A stretch of DNA of 64,000 bases from an uncultured Aquimarina sp. (GTDB lineage Bacteria > Bacteroidota > Bacteroidia > Flavobacteriales > Flavobacteriaceae). Shown here in pieces: positions 16,810-24,794 of the stretch. The stretch is taken from NCBI GenBank assembly GCA_947498815.1, contig CANMLU010000009.1, forward strand, positions 62,001-126,000, read 5' to 3'. The position numbers and the translations under genes are program-made. The notes below the pieces were generated by a model. It was given only the letters and a program-made list of their open reading frames with translations. It was not told the DNA's origin and made no database searches. Within the stretch, counting starts at the first letter, position 1. Every line of letters begins with the position of its first letter.

Positions 16810-17189
16810 TTTTTATTTTGTATTCTTGTCGAAATTCGACTTCTTAGTGTGGTTATCATTTTTGAAAGTTCTGTTACAATTCTTCTATTTTCTTCATCTT
16901 CTTCAAAAGTAATGTATTCTCTCATTCTTGCTTTGGAACTACAAGCAATACATTCATGAGCACTGTGCCAAGCATTTCCTAGATAATTATAAAATTGAGG
17001 ATCACTTCCTGAAGAGCCCTCTGCAATATTTAACGCTATGGAATCTGCTGCTCTTCTATATTGAGAAGCCAATTCGAATCGTTCTTCCAGCGGAAACTTT
17101 TTTGTCAAAGTATTCACAACTTCTCCAAATTCCATAGCCCTATTATAAACTGTTAGGTTCTCGAACTTAAAATTGTATTTAGATTCCAT
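16806..17189 (-). CDS. Four-helix bundle protein (S23-type)
   Basis: An intact 127-residue relative of the proteins encoded in 23S rRNA intervening sequences. Diagnostic parts are FKFENLTVYNRAMEFGEVV, FELASQYRRAADSIALNIAEG and a helical C-terminal half (NYLGNAWHSAHECIA, RRIVTELSKMITTLRSR). The fold forms oligomeric four-helix bundles; its function is unknown. Here it is embedded in the paa operon between paaH (22 bases away) and paaI (4-base overlap). It is a different subfamily from the frameshifted copy at 15389-15753. Confidence 0.88.
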   Translation of the reverse strand: MESKYNFKFENLTVYNRAMEFGEVVNTLTKKFPLEERFELASQYRRAADSIALNIAEGSSGSDPQFYNYLGNAWHSAHECIACSSKARMREYITFEEDEENRRIVTELSKMITTLRSRISTRIQNKK

Positions 17190-17210
17190 TCTTAATCATT
17201 TTAAACATCC

Positions 17211-18395
17211 TCAAACCTCATTCCTCTGACCTGATACCACAGAAAAAAACATCTTTTTTTCTTTCGCCATCTTTCTTAATAGTGGGCTACAGCGATAACG
17301 ATCTTCATGATATTCTTCATAAAGTTCATCTAAAGTTTTCACGCACCAATCTATTCCTTTTTCATCTGCCCAGGCCAATAGCCCTTTAGGATAATTTACT
17401 CCCTTGGTCATTGCATTGTCAATATCATCGGCTGAGGCAACATTCCAAAACAGGGCATCTGCCGCCTCATTAATCAACATAGCTAATACTCTATTAAAAA
17501 TATACGTAGCGAGTTCTTTATCCTGATTAGCAACTTGTTTTATGACACCATCTTTATAATCATAATATCCTTTACCGGTTTTTCTTCCCAGATATCCAGC
17601 TTCCGATAATCTTTTTTGAGTAAAAGAAGGTTTGTATCTTGGGTCGAAATAAAATGCTTTAAACACGGTTTCGGTTACTGTATAATTTACATCATTTCCT
17701 ATAAAATCCATTAACTCAAAGGGGCCCATTCTAAAACCTCCAAGAGTTTTCAAACTCCAATCAATGGTAGCAACATCTGCCAAACCTTCTTCATAAATCC
17801 TTAGAGACTCTCCATAAAAAGGTCGTGCAACGCGATTAACAATAAACCCTGGAGTATCCTTGGCCAAGGCTACTACTTTTTTCCAGTCTTTAATTGTATT
17901 TACCACATCATTCACTACTTTTTCTGAGGTTTGAATAGCCGGAATTACCTCTACTAATTTCATTAAAGGTGCGGGATTGAAAAAATGAATCCCGATACAT
18001 CGCTCTGGTTTCTTCAGAGAAGATGCTATAGAAGCAATCGACAATGATGATGTATTTGACGCTATAATTGAAGTTGAAGAAACATGGCTTTCCAGCTCTG
18101 AAAACACCTTCTTTTTTATACCAAGGTCTTCAATAATGGCTTCAATAGTAAGGTCAGCATCTTTAAGCTCACTTAAAGAATTAATGTATGAAATATTAGA
18201 TTGGATTCGTGTTTTTTCGTCTTGATCAATCCTTCCTTTTTCGATAAGACGAGAAAGCACCTTCTCTAATGCATTTTTACTTTTATCCAAAGCTTCTTGC
18301 TTTGTATCAAATACTTTTACCTTACAACCTGAGGTAGCCGCTACTTGTGCGATACCACTACCCATTGTTCCTGATCCTATTACACCTACAATCAT
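17211..18395 (-). CDS. paaH: 3-hydroxyadipyl-CoA dehydrogenase
   Basis: A 394-residue NAD-dependent 3-hydroxyacyl-CoA dehydrogenase. The Rossmann motif GVIGSGTMGSGIAQVA is at the N terminus. NTSSLSI, GIHFFNPAPLMKLVEVI (catalytic His region), KDTPGFIVNRVARP and GPFELMDFIGNDV follow. It oxidises 3-hydroxyadipyl-CoA to 3-oxoadipyl-CoA for PaaJ. It is shorter than E. coli PaaH (475 residues), with only part of the second C-terminal helical repeat. The final residues (VVSGQRNEV) look like spacer sequence that has been read into. Confidence 0.92.
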   Translation of the reverse strand: MIVGVIGSGTMGSGIAQVAATSGCKVKVFDTKQEALDKSKNALEKVLSRLIEKGRIDQDEKTRIQSNISYINSLSELKDADLTIEAIIEDLGIKKKVFSELESHVSSTSIIASNTSSLSIASIASSLKKPERCIGIHFFNPAPLMKLVEVIPAIQTSEKVVNDVVNTIKDWKKVVALAKDTPGFIVNRVARPFYGESLRIYEEGLADVATIDWSLKTLGGFRMGPFELMDFIGNDVNYTVTETVFKAFYFDPRYKPSFTQKRLSEAGYLGRKTGKGYYDYKDGVIKQVANQDKELATYIFNRVLAMLINEAADALFWNVASADDIDNAMTKGVNYPKGLLAWADEKGIDWCVKTLDELYEEYHEDRYRCSPLLRKMAKEKKMFFSVVSGQRNEV

Positions 18396-18401
18396 ATTTT
18401 T

Positions 18402-18437
18402 GATTTAAGATTGACGATTATCGATTTTAGATTTTCT
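18402..18437. repeat. AT-rich GATTT/GATT short-repeat spacer
   Basis: Degenerate repeats of GATTTAAGATT, ACGATTATCGAT and GATTTTAGATTT fill most of the 75-base paaG-paaH gap. They resemble short motifs seen in flavobacterial spacers; no stable hairpin is obvious. Confidence 0.4.
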
Positions 18438-18470
18438 TTTCTGAATTCGCACTTCATAAATCGTACTTTT

Positions 18471-19250
18471 TTACTTTCCTTTAAATTCAGGTTTTCTTTT
18501 TTCTATAAATGCATTAACACCTTCTGCATAATCGTCACTTTCTGCTGCTTCTATTTGTAAATCGGATTCCATTGCCAATTGCTCATCAAGGTTATTCACC
18601 ATAGATTTATTAAGCAACCTTTTTGTAAGTCCAAGCGCTTTGGTAGGCATTTGAGCTACTTTTGAAGCTAATTTTAGTACTTCTTCTTCAAACGTTTCTG
18701 CAGCAAACACCTTATACAGCATTCCTAGTTGTTCTGCTTCTTTGGCACTTACTTTATCACCTAGCATCATTAATGCTGAAGCTTTTTGAAAACCAATTAA
18801 TCGAGGTAAAAAGAAAGTTCCTGCACTATCGGGTATCAATCCAATTTTACTAAACGCCTGGATAAAACTTGCCGCTTCGGTAGCTACAACAATATCACAA
18901 GCCAAAGCAATATTAGCTCCTGCTCCTGCTGCAACTCCATTTATAGCCGCAATAATGGGTTTCTCGATTAATCTTATCCTTTCTACAATCGGATTATAAT
19001 GTTCTTCGAGTATTTTTCTGAAACCAGGATTTAATTCTGGCGAAGTAACTTCATTAAGATCTTGACCTGCACAAAATGCTTTTCCGTTTCCGGTAAGTAT
19101 AATAGCTCTAACCTCATCATTAATGGCACAGTCATCCAATGTCTTTTGTAATAATAAAGCCATTTCTCTATTAAAACTATTAAATGTTTCCGGGCGATTT
19201 AGCGTTATTTTTGCTACTCCTTTTTCAATATCTATTAGGATTGAAGGCAT
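18471..19250 (-). CDS. paaG: 1,2-epoxyphenylacetyl-CoA isomerase
   Basis: A 259-residue crotonase-fold protein that isomerises ring-1,2-epoxyphenylacetyl-CoA to oxepin-CoA. It has ITLNRPETFNSFN, FCAGQDLNEV, INGVAAGAGANIALACDIV and GLIPDSAGTFFLPRLIG; the Asp in IPDSAGT is the PaaG catalytic aspartate position, in contrast to the glutamates of true hydratases. The C-terminal segment (EGVNAFIEKRKPEFKG) is typical. It lies directly downstream of the epoxidase genes and a VOC gene, with a 2-base gap to the latter. Confidence 0.92.
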   Translation of the reverse strand: MPSILIDIEKGVAKITLNRPETFNSFNREMALLLQKTLDDCAINDEVRAIILTGNGKAFCAGQDLNEVTSPELNPGFRKILEEHYNPIVERIRLIEKPIIAAINGVAAGAGANIALACDIVVATEAASFIQAFSKIGLIPDSAGTFFLPRLIGFQKASALMMLGDKVSAKEAEQLGMLYKVFAAETFEEEVLKLASKVAQMPTKALGLTKRLLNKSMVNNLDEQLAMESDLQIEAAESDDYAEGVNAFIEKRKPEFKGK

Positions 19251-19252
19251 AT

Positions 19253-19618
19253 TTATTGTTCTATTTTGAATTCTGGATTATATATTATTCCGATACTATT
19301 ATTCCATGGGCATTTTACTGAGGCCACGACTATTTCTCCTCCTACATTGGTTGGCGGCTCATGTTCAATTGCACCTAAATCAAGTAGCTTTTGATATTCA
19401 ATTTCAATATCTTCAACTCCCCAATATGAAAGCACGCTATCCGATTTTTTTGTTTGATCTACTTCTTCTGGAAGCAACCCCAATTCATATCCCCCAATAT
19501 TTAAACCAACATAAAAAGGCTCATCAAAATATGGCTTTTTACCAAAGGCTTTAGAATACCATTTTTTTGCTGCATCCAGATCATTAACTTTATAAATTGT
19601 TGTTCTTAATCCTAACAT
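19253..19618 (-). CDS. VOC (glyoxalase/bleomycin-resistance fold) protein
   Basis: A 121-residue vicinal-oxygen-chelate family protein: LRTTIYKVNDLDAAKKWYSK opens the first beta-alpha-beta-beta-beta unit, and YELGLLPEE and SIGIIYNPEF end the two modules. Metal-ligand positions are not clear from one sequence. It sits two bases upstream of paaG and follows paaD, so it may act on a reactive epoxide or oxepin intermediate, but that is inference from position. General detoxification is an alternative. Confidence 0.8.
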   Translation of the reverse strand: MLGLRTTIYKVNDLDAAKKWYSKAFGKKPYFDEPFYVGLNIGGYELGLLPEEVDQTKKSDSVLSYWGVEDIEIEYQKLLDLGAIEHEPPTNVGGEIVVASVKCPWNNSIGIIYNPEFKIEQ

Positions 19619-19642
19619 TGTTTACATCTTTATTTTGACCTG

Positions 19643-19668
19643 ACCCTTCGACTAGCCTCAAGGTGACA
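19643..19668. repeat. Intergenic CTTCGACTAGCCTCAAGG repeat variant
   Basis: ACCCTTCGACTAGCCTCAAG then GTGACA. The right arm AAGGT pairs with ACC-TT with one bulged C. It lies between the VOC gene and paaD. Confidence 0.7.
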
Positions 19669-19676
19669 GCAAGCTG

Positions 19677-20180
19677 CTATTTAAGGCATTTGAAATAATC
19701 AAAAGGTTCGAGGCAATCTTCACATTGAAATAGTGCTTTACAGGCGGTTGAGCCAAACTGACTTACCATTTTTGTATTTGTTGAATTACACTGAGGGCAT
19801 TTTACGATCTTTTTATTTCCAAGTAACGCCTCTTTATCGGCTTGTTCGTCAAGCGGAGCCGCTATACCATATTTTTCAAGCGCTGCACGACCTCTTGGAG
19901 TAATCCAATCTGTTGTCCATGCCGGGGATAAAACTAAAGAAACCTTTGCCGTTATATTTTCTTTTGCGAAAGCAGTAATAATATCTTCGCCGATCACATC
20001 CATTGCAGGGCATCCACTATAGGTTGGTGTAATTTGAATTTGAGCAATAGTATCTACAATCTTGGCAGATCGCACCACTCCCATATCCATTATCGACAAT
20101 ACAGGAATTTCGGGATCATGAACTTTTTCAAGAACAGGAATTAAACGAGGGTCTATATGTTGCTCAAACTCTATTGTCAT
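19677..20180 (-). CDS. paaD: Phenylacetyl-CoA epoxidase subunit PaaD
   Basis: A 167-residue MIP18-family protein. The N-terminal domain has VHDPEIPVLSIMDMGVVR and ITPTYSGCPAMDVI with the conserved Cys. The C-terminal 40 residues are a zinc-ribbon (CPQC ... CEDC) typical of PaaD. It is thought to help assemble the metal or Fe-S centres of the epoxidase. It lies directly downstream of paaC. Confidence 0.92.
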   Translation of the reverse strand: MTIEFEQHIDPRLIPVLEKVHDPEIPVLSIMDMGVVRSAKIVDTIAQIQITPTYSGCPAMDVIGEDIITAFAKENITAKVSLVLSPAWTTDWITPRGRAALEKYGIAAPLDEQADKEALLGNKKIVKCPQCNSTNTKMVSQFGSTACKALFQCEDCLEPFDYFKCLK

Positions 20181-20186
20181 AATAAA

Positions 20187-20242
20187 TATCGAATATCGAA
20201 CACTGAATACCCAATGATGAAGTTTTATTTCACTTCATGATT
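20187..20242. repeat. Hairpin and direct-repeat spacer between paaD and paaC
   Basis: A tandem TATCGAATATCGAA (20187-20200) is followed by a hairpin: AATGATGAAGT (20213-20223), an 8-base loop and ACTTCATGATT (20232-20242), 10 of 11 paired. Confidence 0.6.
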
Positions 20243-20273
20243 AAACATTCTAGATTTGATATTCATCATTCTT

Positions 20274-21029
20274 TTACCACTCCATATTTGGATATGTACG
20301 CTGCATATATTGCAAATCAGAAAGCAAATACCCCATATGTTCACTATGAATTCCTTGCTTCCCTCCTTTTTGAAACCACTTTGTTTCTGGAGTAGTTAAA
20401 GTAGCTTCTTCTAGTACTTTATTTATTCTTTGATAATATTTTTCTTTTAATAAGCTAATATCCACTCCTATTTCAGATTCAACAGCCAACATATCATCTT
20501 GGGTCATATGAAATAGTTCATCCGTAAATTTCCATAAATCATCTACTGCATCTTGAACTTTTTGATGGCTTTCTTTGGTTCCATCACCCAGTCTTTTGAC
20601 CCAATCCGAAGAAAATCGTTGATGATAACTTACTTCTTTTATGGCTTTTTTTGCGACAGCAGATAATATTTCATCTTTACTATTTTGCAGTTCTTGTAAA
20701 AGTAATAAATGAAAGACATCATAAAAAAATTGCCTAGTGATCACATATCCAAAATGCTTGTTTGGTTGTTCCACCAATAAGACATTTTTGTATTCTCTTT
20801 CGATTCTTAAAAAGGCAATATCATCTTCGGTCTTTCCATCTGCCATAAGTTGTGCAGCATATTGATAATAACTTCGAGTTTGCCCTAACAGATCCAATGC
20901 CATATTTGTCAACGCAATATCGGTTTCCAGACTGGGTCCGTGACCACATAACTCCGACAATCTTTGCCCTAATATCAAAGCATTATCTGCAATCCCATAG
21001 ATATATTGTATTATATTTTCGTTTTTCAT
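20274..21029 (-). CDS. paaC: Phenylacetyl-CoA epoxidase subunit PaaC
   Basis: A 251-residue ferritin-like helical protein, the structural partner of the catalytic PaaA. Family segments include LILGQRLSELCGHGPSLETD, DIALTNMALDLLGQTRSYYQYAA, REYKNVLLVEQPNKHFGYVI, EVSYHQRFSSDWVKRLGDGT and the end SEHMGYLLSDLQYMQRTYP. Size matches E. coli PaaC (248). Confidence 0.95.
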   Translation of the reverse strand: MKNENIIQYIYGIADNALILGQRLSELCGHGPSLETDIALTNMALDLLGQTRSYYQYAAQLMADGKTEDDIAFLRIEREYKNVLLVEQPNKHFGYVITRQFFYDVFHLLLLQELQNSKDEILSAVAKKAIKEVSYHQRFSSDWVKRLGDGTKESHQKVQDAVDDLWKFTDELFHMTQDDMLAVESEIGVDISLLKEKYYQRINKVLEEATLTTPETKWFQKGGKQGIHSEHMGYLLSDLQYMQRTYPNMEW

Positions 21030-21062
21030 TTCTCTAATTTTGCTTTTGAGCGAGCAGGTTTT

Positions 21063-21087
21063 ACCCTTCGACTCCGCTCAGGGTGAC
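21063..21087. repeat. Intergenic CTTCGACTCC repeat, ACCCT/AGGGT stem version
   Basis: ACCCTTCGACTCCGCTCAGG then GTGAC, nearly identical to the copy at 14062. It lies between paaB and paaC. Confidence 0.8.
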
Positions 21088-21101
21088 TTCACTATCACTT
21101 A

Positions 21102-21386
21102 TCACATGTGCTTTACCTCATCGGGTAAGGTATAAAATGTCGGGTGTCTGTATACTTTATCTTGTGCGGGTTCAAAAAGTTCTCCATTATTTTCTGGATT
21201 AGAAGCTTTAATATGCTTTGATTGCACTACCCATATACTTACTCCTTCATTTCTTCGCGTGTAGACGTCTCGAGCATTTTCAAGCGCCATTTCTTCGTCG
21301 GCAGCATGAAGGCTCCCAAAATGTCGATGTTCTAAACCGTTTTTACTTCTTACAAACACTTCCCAAAGTGGCCAGTTGTTTTTCAT
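21102..21386 (-). CDS. paaB: Phenylacetyl-CoA epoxidase subunit PaaB
   Basis: A 94-residue protein that bridges PaaAC heterodimers in the epoxidase complex. It has the family opening WPLWEVFVRSKNGLEHRHFG, SLHAADEEMALENARDVYTR, EGVSIWVVQS and the PTFYTLPDEVKHM end. It lies 12 bases downstream of paaA. Confidence 0.95.
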   Translation of the reverse strand: MKNNWPLWEVFVRSKNGLEHRHFGSLHAADEEMALENARDVYTRRNEGVSIWVVQSKHIKASNPENNGELFEPAQDKVYRHPTFYTLPDEVKHM

Positions 21387-21398
21387 CCTTATGAGTAA

Positions 21399-22379
21399 TT
21401 AAATTGCTTTCTTTAGTTTTTTATCTTCTTGTTTTTTGGCATAGGCCATAGCTGCATCTCGCACCCATTCTCCATTTTTCCAAGCATTCACACGAGCAGA
21501 TAATCGCTCTTTATTACAAGGTCCATGACCTTTTACCACTTGCCAAAATTCATCCCAATCAATTTCTCCAAAATCATAATGACCAGTTTCATCATTCCAT
21601 TTTAAATCAGGATCGGGAATTGTTAATCCAATTAAATCTGCTTGTGGTACGGTTTGATCTATAAATTGCTGACGTAGTTCATCATTGGTTTTACGCTTCA
21701 ATTTCCATTTCATAGATTGTTCGGTATGCACTGATTCGGCATCTGTAGGCCCCAGCATCATCAATGAAGGCCACCACCATCTATTCAAAGCGTCCTGGGC
21801 CATTTCCTTTTGCTCGGGAGAACCATTAGCCAGCTTCATCATAATCTCAAATCCCTGTCGCTGATGAAAACTTTCTTCCTTGCACACTCGTACCATTGCA
21901 CGAGCATAAGGACCATAAGAAGTACTGCAAAGCGGCACTTGATTAATAATAGCTGCGCCATCTACTAACCATCCAATAGCTCCCATATCTGCCCAAGTAA
22001 CTGTTGGATAATTGAATATACTTGAGTACTTCGCTTTACCGGTATGTAATTGTTCGTACAGCTCATCTCGAGAAATACCCAAAGTCTCGCAGGCACTATA
22101 TAAATACAATCCATGACCAGCTTCATCCTGTACTTTTGCTAATAGCGCCACTTTACGTCTTAAAGAAGGAGCCCTTGTAATCCAGTTTCCTTCCGGCAAC
22201 ATACCAACAATTTCTGAATGTGCATGTTGCGAAATCTGGCGAATGTGAGTTTTGCGATATTTCTCTGGCATCCAATCCTTGGGCTCGATCTTTTCGTCAC
22301 GAGCAATTCTTTGCTCAAAAATCTCTTCTAGACTTCGACTACGCTCAGTCCCTGGGTTTTTTATTTCTTTTTCACTCAT
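21399..22379 (-). CDS. paaA: Phenylacetyl-CoA epoxidase catalytic subunit PaaA
   Basis: A 326-residue di-iron oxygenase subunit that epoxidises the ring of phenylacetyl-CoA. Carboxylate and histidine iron ligands are visible in [15 protein letters not shown] and [25 protein letters not shown] and [20 protein letters not shown] are also typical. Residues 10-17 (GTERSRSL) are the translation of a dispersed repeat that is otherwise intergenic, inserted in frame between the conserved start and [20 protein letters not shown]. This lengthens the protein relative to E. coli PaaA (309). The insertion lies outside the catalytic fold and is probably tolerated. Confidence 0.95.
   Translation of the reverse strand: MSEKEIKNPGTERSRSLEEIFEQRIARDEKIEPKDWMPEKYRKTHIRQISQHAHSEIVGMLPEGNWITRAPSLRRKVALLAKVQDEAGHGLYLYSACETLGISRDELYEQLHTGKAKYSSIFNYPTVTWADMGAIGWLVDGAAIINQVPLCSTSYGPYARAMVRVCKEESFHQRQGFEIMMKLANGSPEQKEMAQDALNRWWWPSLMMLGPTDAESVHTEQSMKWKLKRKTNDELRQQFIDQTVPQADLIGLTIPDPDLKWNDETGHYDFGEIDWDEFWQVVKGHGPCNKERLSARVNAWKNGEWVRDAAMAYAKKQEDKKLKKAI
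22331..22350. repeat. Dispersed repeat inserted in frame in paaA
   Basis: GACTTCGACTACGCTCAGTC on the plus strand is the same unit as the intergenic repeats, with a GACT/AGTC stem. It encodes residues 10-17 of PaaA. Confidence 0.7.
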
Positions 22380-22390
22380 AGTATTTGTCC

Positions 22391-22426
22391 CTCACCCCCG
22401 ACCCCTCTCTCAAAAGGAGAAGGGAA
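22391..22426. repeat. Intergenic CCCCTCTC/GGAGAAGGG repeat
   Basis: CACCCCCGACCCCTCTCTC followed by AAAAGGAGAAGGGAA is a second type of dispersed repeat with pyrimidine- and purine-rich arms. It lies between paaE and paaA. Confidence 0.65.
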
Positions 22427-22449
22427 TCAGCAAGGTTTTTTATTTTCTA

Positions 22450-23523
22450 CTATACATCAAAATCAACAACTACTTTTTCTGTTGTAGGTACTGCCTGGCA
22501 TGATAAAACAAGCCCTTTGGCAACTTCGTCTTCTTCTAACGCATAGTTTATTTTCATTTCTACGGCACCTTCAACTACTTTACATTTGCAGGTGCTACAA
22601 ACCCCTCCTTTACAGGCAAAAGGCAAATCTGCCCCTGCCGCCAAGGCTCCGTCCAAAATATTATCATAATCATCATCCATAGCAAAGTGAAATTCTTTTC
22701 CTGCATCAATGATGGTAACTTCTGTTCCTTCAAACTTATGCTCTACTGCTTCTGCAGCTCTTTTCTTATCTTCTTCGGTAATCCCAGTGAAGAAAAGCTC
22801 GTAGTGAATTTTTTCTTTAGACAATCCTGCATTCTCCAATTCATCTCTAATCAGAAAAATCATTTCTTCCGGACCACAAATAAAGCATTCATCAACATCA
22901 GAAACATCCAAAACCTTATCTACAAGTTCTTGTATTTTTTCTGCCGTAAACCTTCCATTAAGCAAAGGAATATCTCGTTGCTCCTTTGTCAAGAAATAAA
23001 AGATTTCTAACCTGCCAAAATAGGTGTTTCTAAGTGCCTCAATCTCTTCTTTAAAGATAATTGATTTAACGTTTCGATTCAAGTAAAAAAGCTTGAAAGT
23101 GCTTCCTGGCTCTTTGGCCAAATGCGTTTTTATTATTGATAAGATAGGGGTAATACCACTTCCAGCTGCAAAAACAATGTAATTTTTGCTTTTCTTCGCA
23201 TCTTCTTCCACATAAAAGTTCCCAGTTGGTGGCATTAATTCTAAAAAATCCCCTGCCTTTAATACATCATTTGCATAATTTGAGAACACTCCTCCATTAA
23301 TTCGTTTCACGGCAACCTGCCATTTATTCTCAATAGGGCTTGAACACAAGGAATAGGACCTCCTCACTTCTTCACCAGCTATCGACGCCTTAAGTGTAAG
23401 ATGCTGACCCTGCTTGTACAAAAACCTTTCCCTCAGTTCTTCAGGAATATCAAAAGTGATAGATGTACAATCCTTAGTTTCTTTATTTACTTCAGAAACC
23501 TGTATGGGATAAAAATCTGTCAT
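22450..23523 (-). CDS. paaE: Phenylacetyl-CoA epoxidase reductase subunit PaaE
   Basis: A 357-residue flavin and plant-type ferredoxin reductase that passes NADPH electrons to the PaaA di-iron centre. The FAD domain has RRSYSLCSS. The NAD(P) domain has FAAGSGITPILSI and CFICGPEEMI. The C-terminal [2Fe-2S] domain has CKGGVCSTCKCKV and a fourth Cys in LSCQA. It is the first structural gene after the TetR regulator, and its promoter carries the palindromic operator. Order E-A-B-C-D differs from the E. coli A-B-C-D-E order. Confidence 0.94.
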   Translation of the reverse strand: MTDFYPIQVSEVNKETKDCTSITFDIPEELRERFLYKQGQHLTLKASIAGEEVRRSYSLCSSPIENKWQVAVKRINGGVFSNYANDVLKAGDFLELMPPTGNFYVEEDAKKSKNYIVFAAGSGITPILSIIKTHLAKEPGSTFKLFYLNRNVKSIIFKEEIEALRNTYFGRLEIFYFLTKEQRDIPLLNGRFTAEKIQELVDKVLDVSDVDECFICGPEEMIFLIRDELENAGLSKEKIHYELFFTGITEEDKKRAAEAVEHKFEGTEVTIIDAGKEFHFAMDDDYDNILDGALAAGADLPFACKGGVCSTCKCKVVEGAVEMKINYALEEDEVAKGLVLSCQAVPTTEKVVVDFDV

Positions 23524-23555
23524 AAGTTGTATTTGACTATATCGTTATAGCTAAA

Positions 23556-23587
23556 CAAAACTAACGATTGTTAGTTTTATACACAAA
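23556..23587 (-). promoter_or_regulatory. paaE operon promoter (Bacteroidota type)
   Basis: On the minus strand TTTG (23584-23587) is separated by 20 bases from TAGTTTTG (23556-23563), which fits the TTTG-N17-23-TAnnTTTG consensus of the Bacteroidota housekeeping sigma factor. The -7 box lies inside the operator palindrome, so a bound repressor would block the polymerase. Confidence 0.65.
23557..23578. promoter_or_regulatory. Probable TetR operator, first copy (paaE promoter)
   Basis: A perfect inverted repeat: AAAACTAAC, spacer GATT, GTTAGTTTT. It overlaps the -7 element of the paaE promoter and lies between paaE and the TetR gene. A close match precedes the E2 gene at 9874. Confidence 0.75.
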
Positions 23588-23614
23588 TAATAATTTGTTA
23601 ATTTATAAGTACAG

Positions 23615-24211
23615 TTATACTACACCCTTAAGCAACACTGAAACCATATCATGTTTTAACAATTCTGCATCGATATTTTTTTGCTTAGGATACCATAGAT
23701 AAAGAGTCCGCAACGTAGAAAGTGTTGAAAACACCATGATTTCAATATTATAGGATTTGATTTCACCCTTTTCTGCGCCTTTCGTTACTATCTCTCTAAA
23801 ACTCTCCTCATAATCTTTTCGCATTTTTTCGAAATATTGGAGATTTTCTTCTTCCAAATGCATCCAATCATTATTAAGAGAAGCTAATCCATCTGCATTG
23901 CGCAACGTAACATCGATATGCAAATCAATTATATTTTCTAACTTTTGGATGGTATTGTTCTGCGAATTCACAATTTGATTCATCCCAGTTGTAAATTCTT
24001 CGGCAAGACTTATAATAATGGTTGAAAGTATTTCTTGTTTGGATTGAATGTGGTTGTACAAACTAGCAGCTTTGATTCCCATAGCTTTTGCTAAATCTCT
24101 CATGGTAACAGCACTGTAGCCTTTTTCTTTAAAAAGAATAGATGCTGCATTTATAATTTCTTGCTTTCGACTTTCGACTTTCATTGACGGCTTCTTAGTT
24201 TTCCCTACCAA
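23615..24211 (-). CDS. TetR/AcrR-family regulator, probable paa repressor
   Basis: A 198-residue regulator. The helix-turn-helix domain is at about residues 15-60 (IINAASILFKEKGYSAVTMR, DLAKAMGIKAASLYNHI). The remainder is an all-helical ligand domain. By analogy with PaaR-type regulators the inducer may be phenylacetyl-CoA, but this is inferred. The gene directly precedes paaE on the same strand with the operator between them, so it may not be autoregulated by that site. A start at 24184 (MKVESRKQ) is also possible. Targets suggested by the palindromes are the paa operon and the E2-aminotransferase-E1 genes. Confidence 0.88.
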   Translation of the reverse strand: MVGKTKKPSMKVESRKQEIINAASILFKEKGYSAVTMRDLAKAMGIKAASLYNHIQSKQEILSTIIISLAEEFTTGMNQIVNSQNNTIQKLENIIDLHIDVTLRNADGLASLNNDWMHLEEENLQYFEKMRKDYEESFREIVTKGAEKGEIKSYNIEIMVFSTLSTLRTLYLWYPKQKNIDAELLKHDMVSVLLKGVV

Positions 24212-24318
24212 AAATAAATTTTAATCTCTTATAAAGGGTGTTTTTGTATTTAAAAACCCAGATTATGATAAATTTACTACTTTAACCTCATATTTTTTAC
24301 TAAAATCGATCAACTCCT

Positions 24319-24765
24319 ATGAAGTACTTAACCGTTATCCTGGTTTCTCTAATACTATCGAACACCACTACTTGTAACAAGAAAAACGAAACAATTGCCC
24401 AAAAACAAGAAAAAGCAGATCAGGTCGATCAAAAAAGTAAGTTTTACATAACTACTGTTAATGGAAAAGATGTTTCAAACGAAAAGCTTTATATAATTTT
24501 TGATGAACAGAAAAGCATTGCTTCCGGATATTCGGGATGCAACGGGTTTTCATGTAAGTATACTATTAAAAACGACAGTATTGTTTCCTTTGGGTATGCT
24601 AAAGCCACAAAAGTATACTGTGAAAAGAAACAGGAATTAGAGAATAATTTTTTCAAAGCTTTGATTGAAAGCAAAACAAAAATTATCCAAAATAATACGT
24701 TGGTATTAAAAAATAGCGAAGATCAAGAATTAATATCTGGAGTACTTTCTACAGATCAACACTAA
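24319..24765 (+). CDS. META-domain secreted protein
   Basis: The 148-residue protein has an N-terminal signal (hydrophobic core, then TTTC at Cys19, a poor lipobox) and a META/HslJ-like domain of about 90 residues: INGKDV-type opening (VNGKDVSNEKLYIIF), the diagnostic SGYSGCNGFSCKY, and a C-terminal strand pair. META domains occur in envelope and stress proteins; their biochemical role is unclear. It is monocistronic and convergent with the protease gene. Confidence 0.75.
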   Translation: MKYLTVILVSLILSNTTTCNKKNETIAQKQEKADQVDQKSKFYITTVNGKDVSNEKLYIIFDEQKSIASGYSGCNGFSCKYTIKNDSIVSFGYAKATKVYCEKKQELENNFFKALIESKTKIIQNNTLVLKNSEDQELISGVLSTDQH

Positions 24766-24794
24766 ATTCAATCAAGATTACCAGGAGCAATCCT

